Source: Zasmidium citrigriseum (taxonomy: Eukaryota; Ascomycota; Dothideomycetes; Mycosphaerellales; Mycosphaerellaceae). From it: 64,000 bases of DNA. The notes below the pieces were generated by a model. The model saw only the letters and a list, made by a program, of their open reading frames with translations, was not told the DNA's origin and searched no databases. Shown here one piece after another: positions 21,132 to 30,672 of this stretch; positions within the stretch are counted from its first letter, which is position 1; the number at the start of each line of letters is the position of its first letter. A program made the translations under genes and the position numbers. The DNA is taken from contig NHNW01000008.1 of assembly GCA_002786025.1 (NCBI GenBank), positions 372,001-436,000 of the forward strand, in the 5' to 3' direction.

Positions 21132-22313
21132 TCATCTAGTCTCCGAGTAGTCGTTCAACGCAACACAGACCGCACCTCGATGATGTCCATTATATTGCCG
21201 AATGATGGTCTTGCTCGCCAGTTCCCAGAGTCGCGCATAGTGATCGCTGCAGGCGGTGACAAGATACGCAGAATCGGCGGAGAAGGCACAGTCCCAAACC
21301 CAGCGCTGATGGCCATCAAGCTCGTTCTCCAACGGGAAAGCACCTGGATCTTCTCCTGAAGCCTGTCGACTCAAGTCACCCTCCTCGCCCTCGCCTTGCT
21401 CTTCCGGTGGCTTCACATTCTCGAGATCGACCGTCCAGATGCGAGCGGTATGGTCTGCAGAGCATGTGGCCAGCTTGCGGACGTCCGGAGATAACAGTAC
21501 TCGAGTGATGTATGTGCCGTGCGCTTTGAATCTGGTGACTGGTACCAGGCTGGTCACATCTCGGACTGTGATGAGACGCCAGACGAAGACATTTCCGTTC
21601 ACGCTGGAACTAACAGCCGCGCACATCAATGATCCGTCGGTCGCCACAGTCACAGAGGCGACGCTCTTGTCCTCTTCTGGCACCAATTGATGAGAACACT
21701 TATTCTCACCCAGGTCCCAGATTCGGACGTTGCCTCCTCGATCGCAAGATATGAGCTCGCCTTGGTTTGGGTGGATCACAACATCGTTGACAGGAACGCC
21801 GTGGCTGTAGTTTCGCTGGATGTGGCCGCTTCGGGTATCCCAGATTTTGACGGTGCCTGCAAATCCTGTCAGATACTTCATCATGACTGCGTACGTCGCC
21901 TTTACCATCTTCTGACGATGTCACCTGTATTGATAATCAGCATCCGATGAATCAGCCGGGAAACATCACAGCACTTACCATCCACTTCCCCTCACAATGA
22001 AAAGCAACCCCAGTAATATTCCCCGTATGCCCCTCAAAAGTCAACACAGCAGCCGGATTAGTACTCTTGATATCATACAGCTTCACCGTATGATGACCAG
22101 CGGCGGCAAGAAATCTCTTGTCAGGTGAGATTGTGAGGCGGTTGACCTGTGAATCTGGGTGCGGGATTGTGCGGGAGCATATTCCGCTCAATGCTTCCCA
22201 GAATCTAAAACGACAGTGTAAGTTCAAGAGGCCCCGAGGAGTGACATAAGTGGTTTGAAGGGTGCTAACCGGATGGTATGGTCGTAGCCAGCCGTACACA
22301 AGATGACCGACAT
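21132..22313 (-). CDS. LST8: LST8, WD-repeat subunit of TOR complexes
   Basis: Seven-bladed WD40 protein that binds the TOR kinase domain in TORC1 and TORC2. 337 residues in four exons: 22313-22270, 22204-21979, 21924-21906 and 21856-21132. The third exon is only 19 bases. The joined product starts MSVILCTAGYDHTIRFW and continues with TSSEDGTVKIWDTRSG, NDVVIHPNQGELISCD, GNVRIWDLGENKC, CSADHTARIW, DGHQRWVWDCAFS and ACSDHYARLWELA. These blades and their spacing are diagnostic. An extra acidic/serine insert (about residues 235-265, EEQGEGEEGDLS) sits between blades and is probably a loop. The micro-exon is required to restore the TSSEDG blade. Confidence 0.92.
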
Positions 22314-22790
22314 GTCGACTGGCTGCGCCGGCGCCTGCGCCAGTTCGCGTGAAGAGTGTGAGCGTCGCGACACTAGGTGCGAGAAGACTTGATGTCAATT
22401 AAAAAGTCTCGTGATGGGTGGACGAGGATCTGTAAGGGTAGATACTGGTTTGCCGGCGTTTCGCGAGTCTCTGTGTTTTGGCAGGAAGCTGCGGTCAGCG
22501 TAGAAGATGATCGTCTCGTTCGGTCAATTGGTGAAATCAGGCGATGTCCTTGCCGGCTGATGGGAGATGTGGTGATGTTGCTTTTGTTTGCGACGAGATG
22601 TGAAGCCTGCTGCATGTCAAGAGCATTGGAAGGAGCATGAAGTCCATGTTGGCGGCACGCGCTAAGACTAGCGTGGGCGCACGAGCCATCTCGCCTACTA
22701 CAGCCAATCAATGATCAGATATTTGAGACGACGACTATGTTGCAGTCTACTACCAACATCGTGATAGAAAGAAGATGTTTGTATCTCTAC
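22314..22790. other. intergenic, LST8 promoter
   Basis: Lies between the LST8 ATG and the ELP1 stop codon on the same strand. No specific site identified. Confidence 0.5.
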
Positions 22791-25700
22791 TTACTTCTCC
22801 AACAAACTCAACCCCTCAAAAGCCTTCAAGACCGGCGCCTCGCGCTTCTGCTGCGACGCGGACAAAGCCTCCCAAAGCACCCCTTCTCCGCCCCAAGGCC
22901 TTGCCTGTGCCTCTCCATTGACCTGCGGCTGCTCGCCCGGAGCCTGCACGGGAGGATTGAAGACCTCATCCATACAGACCTTACAAGCGTCAACCACATC
23001 CTGAAAGGCCGCCTGCACAGCTAACGCTCGCTCCCTCATGGTCCTCCGCATCAAGCCCTCCACGAGCTTCGAAGCGTCCTCGCCTGTGGAGTTGAGTCGC
23101 TCAATCAGACGAGCGATGGAGTTAACAAGATACTCCTCTTCGTATACAGTCCCCTTCTTTCCTCGAGCTCGCTTCCTCTCCTCTCGCCGGCGATTCTTCG
23201 ACGTCTTCCTCGTAGCATTCGTAGCGAGGGTCCCAGTTGATCGATTCGTATACCTCGTCATAAAAGTTCCAGCAGTCGTCGTATCAGTCGGCGCAAGGGA
23301 GATGTTATCCGGCACATCATCTGCATCACCCACTCCACCGTCGAGGAAGCCCATTGGATCCTCGGCTTTCTTCTGCCGTAGCTCTCGAAGTCGAGGGACC
23401 TGTGCGTGAAGCTGCGTCTTCATCTCCGCGAGCATCTCGGTCATCGTCGCTGATGCTTCGATCATGCCGGGATCGACCAGATCTCGGAGCAGCTCGGGTC
23501 GCTTTTGAAGAGCGATGTGTCTGATTGCGTCGGAAAAGTGAAATCCACGGCAAAGGAATCGCACAGCAGACTCAAGATCTTGCAAATGGTCGAGGTAGAC
23601 AGTGGCGGCCCCAATGTAGTCTTTCGCTTCCTCCAGACTATCGGCGACATCCTGAGCCAGCTCTGCCATCTTCTCATCCGACATGCCCATGAGCCCAGCA
23701 GATGCCAGACACTCACGCCACATGCTGCAAGCCCGATAGGCTTCGTATGCAGATGCGTAGTCCGAGATGTACTCGTACGCGACACCAGCCTCTTTGTAGC
23801 GGTTACGAGAGCTGAGGAATTCGGCGTAGATTCTCATCAGTTCCGTCAGGCGAGAATTGTCGTATCGGTAAAGGTCAATCGCAGTGCTGTATAGATCATG
23901 CTTGGCAGCATAGGTCTTGACCTCCTCGAACTCGCCAAGGGCATGAAGATGAGACAAAGCCTTGGGATACCGCTTGAGATCATTGTCGATCGAGTGCTTT
24001 CGCCTTAGCGGCTCCATGTCATGCAAGTTCTGGAGGTAGGGAAGGTACTCTCTCGGGTCTTTCTGCGATTGCTGGGCAACAAGCAGAGCGACGTCCAAAT
24101 CGTAAATGCCGAGAGCCGTATCGTACAGCTGATTGACATCAGTAAGGAAGCAAATGTGTTCGACTGCCTGTTCGAGCTGCTCGTGTTCTTGCTTTTGACG
24201 GAGCTCTGCGACCAGAGAAAGGCCCGCCTCGAGATCCGGCGGATTCTTGCAAACATGTGCTGTCACGATGCTCTGCAAGTGTGTACTCTCGAGACCTTGC
24301 AAGCGCTGCAAGAAGGCGTCGCATATCCGATTGACCTTTGATGAAGCTTGCTGAGGTGTTCTTAGGGCCTCACCATTTGTGAGCTCAGCAGGACTTGTGT
24401 TGTCCTGGCTGAGTTTGAGCGTCTCTTTGTAGATTGTCAACGAAACATCCTCCTCCGACAGCGAACTGAGGAAGAGGTCGATGTATTCGACTTTCTTCAG
24501 CTGCTTGATGAACAGATCCACGTCGCGCATGAACTGTTCCGGAGCATAGTCATGCAAGATGTTCATGTCGACTCGTTGAGTTCGGCAGATCGAGAAGGCT
24601 TTATTATAACTTCGGTTTGAGATCGCATGGCGGATGCCAGCAAGCACAAGAGCTCGAGGGTATATCGTCTCTAGATTTCCTCGCGGCATTTGCAACACCA
24701 GCGAGTAGGAACTGGGCATGACAGTTACGAGCTTTGCTCCTCGCTCGATGTTGCGACATCTCTCGTCTTTCTCGGGTTCATCTGGTGGCACTTCAAGCTC
24801 TCCGGAGTGCAGGTGTACGAAATTGAGCAGATGCTGGCTTGTAGTGTATATCAAGTGGGTAGCCGTGACGATGAAAGAGGTGCAGCCAGAGATCTTCAGA
24901 CTCTGCGTCTCGCTCTGCACATGCAGCATACCCCCAGAGGTGAGTCCGAACAGGATTTGCGCATCTTCTTGATGCCAAACGTCGACAGATGGACACATAG
25001 TCGGTAACTTTCCCATCGAGGTGTTTGAGCTCGAGGAGCCTGAAATGTCAGAGACCTCTCCTTTGCCATTCTCGGCCAATATTCTGTCGTGATTTGTGCA
25101 CGGGAAGAGAGCGGAAATGCCATGCGATTCTTCGACTGAGTCTGTGATGTCGTGGCCCGGCCGAAAGACTCTCGTACCTTGCTCGTTGACGCTAGATAGG
25201 GTCACGAGAACTTCATCCTCGGGTCCAATTGCTAGTTGGTAGCCGATGCTGCTCGAGGGTACGCCGGATTCAAAGCCGATGTTCTTGTCCAGCTTCGCTC
25301 GCTTTGCCGGTCGTGAGTCGTAATCGCAAGCCCAGACAGAAACAGCGTGCGAATGCAAGACGGCAAGTCGAGTTCCAGTCTTGTTTACGGCCACATCGAT
25401 GGCATTGGCCGGCAGATCAACCTCGTCAAAAGACATAGGCGGCGGCACATTGGCCGTCTTTATTGGCGTAATCTTCAAGGTTCTTCCGTCAATGACTGCG
25501 ACCGTGCCGATGTCATGCGGCGGCACGACCGATCCTCGGGCAACCTCGAAAGTATAGTCTAGCAGTCGTACGTCGTGCCTGTGAAAGCAAGATAGCCGGA
25601 GAGGCTTCTCCGAGTGCCAAACACTGGAACTTGAGCTCGTGCTCTCCGGTGAGATAATGATCTCCTGCTTGAGGTAGTAGTGGTAGTTACCCATGGTCCA

Positions 25701-26696
25701 AAGCTGCACTCGGCCGTTCATCGATACTGCAAGAACAGACGAATCATTGTTCCAGGCAAGGTCGATTGAGGCGCCGATGGTGTCCATGTCGTCTTTGCTG
25801 AGTCGGAGACTGAATTCTCCATGCCGCAGACCATTGCGTTCGAAGAAAACGACGTCGACCTTGTCCGCCTTTCTCTGAATGCCCGCAATGAGCTGGCCGC
25901 TCGGCTTCCAGCTGAGAGCGCCCTCCAGACCATCGATTGGCTCGCTGACGCTGTCGAGCACGCCTTCTCGGGAGTAGACTCGGATGACTCTCCTCTTCGT
26001 TTCAGTCTCAAGAATGCTGTTGATGGCCACATACTGCCCATCGCCTCGCCAACTGATGGTAGCTTTTCCATCATCGAAGTCGCTCAATTTGCCCTCATCA
26101 ACGTGCTCAGGAACAGTCGGATCTCGCAGCGCCTTTGCTCCTCGCCCTTGGAACTGCGTCTCGCGCTTGCCCCAACCAACAGAGACATGATTTGAAGCCT
26201 TCAGATCTTCTGAGGACAAAGTGATGCTTGCGGTGCCTTCAAAGTCCCTCGTCATGAACAGCAGAGTATCCGCTTTGGTGGCGATGACAAGCAGCTCTTC
26301 GTCCGGGCTCCATCCAGCAGCGGAGATACCAGCATCGACAGATCCCACAATTTCAATGAGCTCCTCCCCAGGCTGTGGGTCTTGGCGAACGACTATGATG
26401 TCCCCGCCTTCCAGCACGAGACATAATGACCCGCTGTCTTGGAGGCAATGGAGATTGAGGACACGATCCACGGCCAAGTCTGGGTTTGGAGGTGGTGCGT
26501 CCCATGAGGCGATGGGTCTTGCCTGCTCCGGACTGTACGCAGCGTTTGGCAATCGCTTGATGGTTATCGTGGAGCTACTTTCGGAAGGACCAAAGCAGCA
26601 TACGAGGCCAGTGGAATCCCAGGTGGTGGCCGACAGTTGCGACTCATCTTCGCCGAACCTTATTGCGGAGTGCTTGATATTCCGCAGGTTCCGCAT
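22791..26696 (-). CDS. ELP1: Elongator complex subunit 1 (ELP1/IKI3)
   Basis: Largest Elongator subunit, a scaffold for Elp2 and Elp3 in cm5/mcm5 modification of wobble uridine in tRNA. One uninterrupted 1301-residue frame, the usual length. The N-terminus is MRNLRNIKHSAIRFGEDE. Roughly residues 1-740 have WD-propeller character (SWRGDGQYVAINS, LSWKPSGQLIAG, DLAWNNDSSVLAVSM). The rest is a TPR-like helical solenoid with YEYISDYASAYEAYRACS and YLDHLQDLESAVRFL. Near residues 1155-1200 is the conserved basic stretch KTSKNRRREERKRARGKKG, implicated in tRNA binding, followed by the C-terminal dimerisation helices. The absence of introns is unusual for this window but not for the gene. Confidence 0.93.
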   Translation of the reverse strand: MRNLRNIKHSAIRFGEDESQLSATTWDSTGLVCCFGPSESSSTITIKRLPNAAYSPEQARPIASWDAPPPNPDLAVDRVLNLHCLQDSGSLCLVLEGGDIIVVRQDPQPGEELIEIVGSVDAGISAAGWSPDEELLVIATKADTLLFMTRDFEGTASITLSSEDLKASNHVSVGWGKRETQFQGRGAKALRDPTVPEHVDEGKLSDFDDGKATISWRGDGQYVAINSILETETKRRVIRVYSREGVLDSVSEPIDGLEGALSWKPSGQLIAGIQRKADKVDVVFFERNGLRHGEFSLRLSKDDMDTIGASIDLAWNNDSSVLAVSMNGRVQLWTMGNYHYYLKQEIIISPESTSSSSSVWHSEKPLRLSCFHRHDVRLLDYTFEVARGSVVPPHDIGTVAVIDGRTLKITPIKTANVPPPMSFDEVDLPANAIDVAVNKTGTRLAVLHSHAVSVWACDYDSRPAKRAKLDKNIGFESGVPSSSIGYQLAIGPEDEVLVTLSSVNEQGTRVFRPGHDITDSVEESHGISALFPCTNHDRILAENGKGEVSDISGSSSSNTSMGKLPTMCPSVDVWHQEDAQILFGLTSGGMLHVQSETQSLKISGCTSFIVTATHLIYTTSQHLLNFVHLHSGELEVPPDEPEKDERCRNIERGAKLVTVMPSSYSLVLQMPRGNLETIYPRALVLAGIRHAISNRSYNKAFSICRTQRVDMNILHDYAPEQFMRDVDLFIKQLKKVEYIDLFLSSLSEEDVSLTIYKETLKLSQDNTSPAELTNGEALRTPQQASSKVNRICDAFLQRLQGLESTHLQSIVTAHVCKNPPDLEAGLSLVAELRQKQEHEQLEQAVEHICFLTDVNQLYDTALGIYDLDVALLVAQQSQKDPREYLPYLQNLHDMEPLRRKHSIDNDLKRYPKALSHLHALGEFEEVKTYAAKHDLYSTAIDLYRYDNSRLTELMRIYAEFLSSRNRYKEAGVAYEYISDYASAYEAYRACSMWRECLASAGLMGMSDEKMAELAQDVADSLEEAKDYIGAATVYLDHLQDLESAVRFLCRGFHFSDAIRHIALQKRPELLRDLVDPGMIEASATMTEMLAEMKTQLHAQVPRLRELRQKKAEDPMGFLDGGVGDADDVPDNISLAPTDTTTAGTFMTRYTNRSTGTLATNATRKTSKNRRREERKRARGKKGTVYEEEYLVNSIARLIERLNSTGEDASKLVEGLMRRTMRERALAVQAAFQDVVDACKVCMDEVFNPPVQAPGEQPQVNGEAQARPWGGEGVLWEALSASQQKREAPVLKAFEGLSLLEK

Positions 26697-27030
26697 GATC
26701 CCTCACTTTCAAGTATGAGGCATGAACGGAGAGTGGTCGAGACGTAGTTTTCACAAAGGTTGCTCACATCATGGCACAGTTTCTCGAGATTCATGGTGGT
26801 TCACAGTTTTATACAAGCTAGTGCTCGCGAAGCCAGCCAATCAGAGCCTGTGTATCCGTCATCGAACGGATTCAGGACGACAGCAGTGTTGCTGTCCTGA
26901 TATGGCCTGGATGCATGTAGTGACATAGGAAAGGTTCCTCCGTTCAGCTCGTGAATGCCATTGCCTCTAGAATGTGTGCTCCATGCCACTCCTCGCGTTT
27001 CCATATCCACCCCTTCAAGAAACCTCGTGT
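26697..27030. other. intergenic, ELP1 promoter
   Basis: About 330 bases between the ELP1 start and the COX8 stop codon. No gene seen. Confidence 0.5.
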
Positions 27031-27374
27031 CTATTTGTTCTTCATTGTCTGCCAGACTGTTCAACGCATCAGCTCTGCTCCTGTGTGCCTCAATGAGCGT
27101 CTCGCGCTTACCTGCAATGCCGAATGGCGCGGAGAATCCAACAGCTGTATCCTCAATCAGTCCTACCCCTTCCCATCCTCATCTTCCACCTCGTTCACGT
27201 ACCCATGAAGGTCCAGTATCTCAGCCAGAAGAACTTCGTAAGCGGGTTGAATGGGATGTTGCTTCGTGGGCCCTCCGGGTAGTGGTATGGCGAGCCAAGT
27301 TGCGCGCGGGTGGAGTGGAAGCCCCGGCGGCCGAGGGTGGTAGGGAAGCGTGCGGCAGCGGTTCTGGCCAGCAT
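27031..27374 (-). CDS. COX8: cytochrome c oxidase subunit COX8 (VIIc type)
   Basis: Small single-pass subunit of mitochondrial complex IV, 76 residues, imported into the inner membrane. Three exons: 27374-27203, 27144-27112 (33 bases) and 27056-27031 (26 bases). The N-terminus is an Arg/Ala/Ser-rich presequence (MLARTAAARFPTTLGRRGF). The mature part has SPYHYPEGPRSNIPFNP, LTKFFWLRYWTFMAVGF and APFGIAVWQTMKNK, the family core with its membrane segment. The tiny exons hide it from simple open-frame searches. It is divergent from the DUF4267 gene across 359 bases. Confidence 0.9.
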
Positions 27375-27733
27375 CTTTGGCGGTCAGTACTGGCACTGGG
27401 ATTTCTGCGCACGTTGAGTACCTTGAACTGGAGCTGCGAGGTGTGGTGTGCTTTCAATTGGAGGTTGTGAAGCTGGAAGTTCAAGATGCAATGACGGGAG
27501 AGCTCGGCGAAGTTCGGCAGGAGCCGCGATCACCTGACCGGTCGCGAGACACGCTTTCGCGTTCGCATCAACAACGTTTTTGTACCTTTTAACACCCACT
27601 CGCCGTCGCGATTGTAGCCAACTGACCATCAATCTCTACACTTCAAGGAAGAGGATACCGCTGTTCTCAGCCATTCAAAGCATCGTAAAATACCAGATCT
27701 CAACCCTCGTCAACACCAAGCCAAGCCTTCAAC
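27375..27733. promoter_or_regulatory. divergent promoter, COX8 / DUF4267
   Basis: 359 bases between two divergent ATGs. No specific binding site is certain. Confidence 0.4.
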
Positions 27734-28132
27734 ATGGCCACGCCTCTCCTCGACCCCTTTCCCACCTACTGGCGCGCAATGGGGCTCTCCGTCGCCGTGA
27801 GCTTCGCAGGTCTGGGCACCTTCGCCATGGCCGCGCCAAAGACCGCCGCCGAGATCTTCGGAATGAAGTCAACCAACGCCGAGACAGCCGCGATGGCCAA
27901 CAACTCCATGGTCCTGCTAGGAGCCCGCGATTTCTCATTCGCAGCCGCTCTCGCAGCCTTCTATTACCAGGAGAACCCTCACGCTATGGGAACAGTGATC
28001 ATGTCCAGCATGATACTGTCTGCGGTCGACTGCATTTGGACGTACAAGTTGAGACGGGACTCCATGGGACCATTGCTTGGACTCGGAGCGGCAGTATGGG
28101 CTTACATTGGAATGGGACTGTTGAATTTGTGA
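27734..28132 (+). CDS. DUF4267 small membrane protein
   Basis: 132-residue, single-exon protein of the DUF4267 type, with about four membrane segments (SVAVSFAGLGTFAMAAP, DFSFAAALAAFYY, IMSSMILSAVDCIWTY, LGLGAAVWAYIGMGLLNL). The LLGARDFSFA block between helices 1 and 2 is the conserved family element. Such proteins are common in fungi and their function is unknown. The ATG at 27734 directly precedes the first conserved segment. The C-terminus ends inside the last helix. Confidence 0.8.
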   Translation: MATPLLDPFPTYWRAMGLSVAVSFAGLGTFAMAAPKTAAEIFGMKSTNAETAAMANNSMVLLGARDFSFAAALAAFYYQENPHAMGTVIMSSMILSAVDCIWTYKLRRDSMGPLLGLGAAVWAYIGMGLLNL

Positions 28133-29221
28133 TCCGGTGAAGGTATTGACTTGCTTTTCCAATATGGAAGCGCTGCTAATCTCCCAGATCGTTCTCGAGA
28201 CTCTGATGCGCTATCTCTACTCTCACGACTGATCAACGACAGACGAACAAACAATGTATCAATACAAAACTCAGGTCAAAAATTGACGAGCCGTGTCATG
28301 GCCATGCCATAAAGACATGTGCAGACCACCGATGCCCGAATTTCGTCGTCTGGACGGCGAATCGCGGTCTCTAGCAAGCATCTCCCCCATTGACTTCTTT
28401 AACAGCCTTTCACTGCCTCCCTTCAACCTTGGCAGCCCGCGATCGATCGCAAGAAATTTACGTCGAGCCCTTTTCAGCCTCATATTGTTGATATCCACAG
28501 AGAGCAAAGCCGCGTACACCCGCAGTCGGCTGTGAGGCCGCACAGGCACAGAACGCCACAGACTTGTTTGCTGCAATTTTTGACTTCGCCCTGGAACGTC
28601 AATTCTCAGGACAGAACAGCTGGAATTGCCCCCACGTCGTGCAGAGCCTCAATTCTGAGTGTATCGACTAAGCGCGCGCCACATGAGTTCCAAACTTCTG
28701 AGCGCTTACGGCCATTCGTTCCTGTGGCTATCCCTTGCCCACCGCCACAATCGTGACATGCAGATGCATCTCTGCTTGGGTCATGAAAGGTGCAAAAATA
28801 CACTTGAGCCGCATTGTGGGGAAATACGACGGCAGATCGAAGCACAAGTGAATGCGGGCGGTGCGAACTTGCAGCTCTCCTGTGGAGTCCACGAGTGGGA
28901 CGTCTCGGTCGAATGAATGCTGCGCTTCTTTTGTTGTGCAATGAACAATATGTCCAAGCCGAGGGGCCTGCTGTCCTCAGTATGTTCTGATCGTTGAAGC
29001 GATTGGCATGGATGCGGGCGGAGGGGCCGCTGGCCTTGGTGATGCATCCATTTTGTGCCGCTCGGTCGGAATGCTCAGCCTGATACCTTCTCATGGAAAC
29101 TTTACAGAGCCTCATCGAAGACAGCAGATGACTTGGAAAGCTCTTTGCTCAAAAGGCTACCTCCTACCATGCCGGGAAGGATCGATTGATCTACAACACA
29201 ACACCAACACAGCAATACAAG
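28133..29221. other. intergenic, about 1.1 kb
   Basis: No convincing gene. A minus-strand frame of 169 codons (28606-29115) begins with ATG but shows no family motif and overlaps equally open frames on the other strand. Confidence 0.45.
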
Positions 29222-30314
29222 ATGAATCCTTCAGCACCACCCTTCAACCTCTCACCACGTCGAACGATTACCAAGCCAGACTGGACCATCGCTAGCGACG
29301 AAGTCGAACAAGGATGTATCCTCTGGCTCGGTACATCGGCCGAGACGTTCGAATCTCAGACTCGTCGAGGAGCCCGGTCAACTCCAGTGATGAACGCCCA
29401 AACAAGAACACCCGCCAACGAGGGCATGTACGAACACCCCTTCCTGGTCCTCTCACGACCAGAGGCAGATCCATCAAAGATCTACTTCTTACCAGTACGT
29501 CTCTTATCCACCCAACCATCCCCAAACCCAAACTGATTTGCTCGACAAGATGACCTCCCTCGGCAACCAAACCCTCGCCACAAAGTTCACCCTCCGCAAA
29601 GCCTCCTATCACCAATCGACATTCCTCCCCGTAACACCCGCCGAGCCACATCCTCTATACCTGGCGGGCAATCTTCGCTATCGAACTTTGACCCTTGAGA
29701 ACGGCGATCAACTCGAGAAGTCGACGTATGTCAATGTGAGGGAGGTGTACGAGATGGACTGGCGAGACGCACAACTCTACTGGGGCAACAATCCAAATTT
29801 ACGGAAGAAATGGAAACTTGATGGGCCTTCGTTGCAAGCGGTCCTCAGTTTGGTGAAGGGGAATTTGAGGATTGCAGTGGGAAGACAGTACTGCCCAACC
29901 TCGTCAGTCTCTCCTCTACATGACTACGCCAACATCAGGTCCCAACTCCTCCAGCCCCTCAATCGTCGTCTATCAAACCATCATCATCAAAGCAACATCA
30001 ACCGCTCCCGAACAGCCCCAGTCTACCGTCCAGCAACGCCTCCACAACCATGGCCCCAACGATCACCAACAAGTCCAATCCGACAGCCTGGCCCTCCTGC
30101 AATCCATCCCATTCTGCAGGCAGAGTTCGCCCCGCGACAATCACCAATGAAGCACCAACGGACGTTTGAAGCTCAGCGGGCAACGGAAGAAAGGCAGCCA
30201 CTACTCCCATCTTACAATCCCCAGAGCCCTGACAAGGCCGGCGAAGGCCAGGGGGAGGGCGACGAAGATGAGGGTTGGTGCATGGTTTGGAGACGCCTTT
30301 TTCAATGTTGTTGA
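29222..30314 (+). CDS. P-family protein P1 (uncharacterised, fungal)
   Basis: 345 residues in two exons, 29222-29494 and 29550-30314 (intron 29495-29549). The core has the pattern shared with P2-P4: QGCILWLG, then EHPFLVLSRPEADPSKIYF, MTSLGNQTLATKF, a YRTL strand and EKSTYVNVREVYEMDW. The rest is a Pro/Gln/Arg-rich, probably disordered tail ending in a tryptophan-rich WCMVWRRLFQCC. The final two cysteines could be lipidated; this is a guess. No enzyme signature is seen. P1 lies in a housekeeping block about 6 kb from its relatives, so it may be an older or relocated member. Confidence 0.72.
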
Positions 30315-30672
30315 AACGGCAGAGCCAAAAGGAGTTATTTCAGTGAGTTACTAGACGGCGGTGGGGTGGATTTGGATAGCTTGGGTCCAAATAGATAGAG
30401 TGCGAGAAACACTAAAACCGTCAGATCTTTACGCCTTCTCCATGTTATCATTCGAAAAACAGTTTGCGTTGAGATTGGTTCATTCTCAAACGCGCCCAAA
30501 CAGCGTTGAATCTCCACACGGCGGATAATCGCCTCATCCATTCCCCAGCGCCTTGCTCTTGAAACACGTCTCAGCATCACATCAGCCATACTCTACATCT
30601 CGTCGTCTAATCTCTCCGGACTTTATCTCTCGTCCAAACACCGCCTCTCAATGCACCCATCCACACACCATC
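30315..30672. other. intergenic between convergent P1 and MES1
   Basis: 3' flanks of two convergent genes. No gene seen. Confidence 0.5.

Noticed and set aside
28606..29115. Minus-strand frame of 169 codons
   Set aside because: Has an ATG but Arg/His/Ser-rich noise-like composition, and equally open frames on the other strand.
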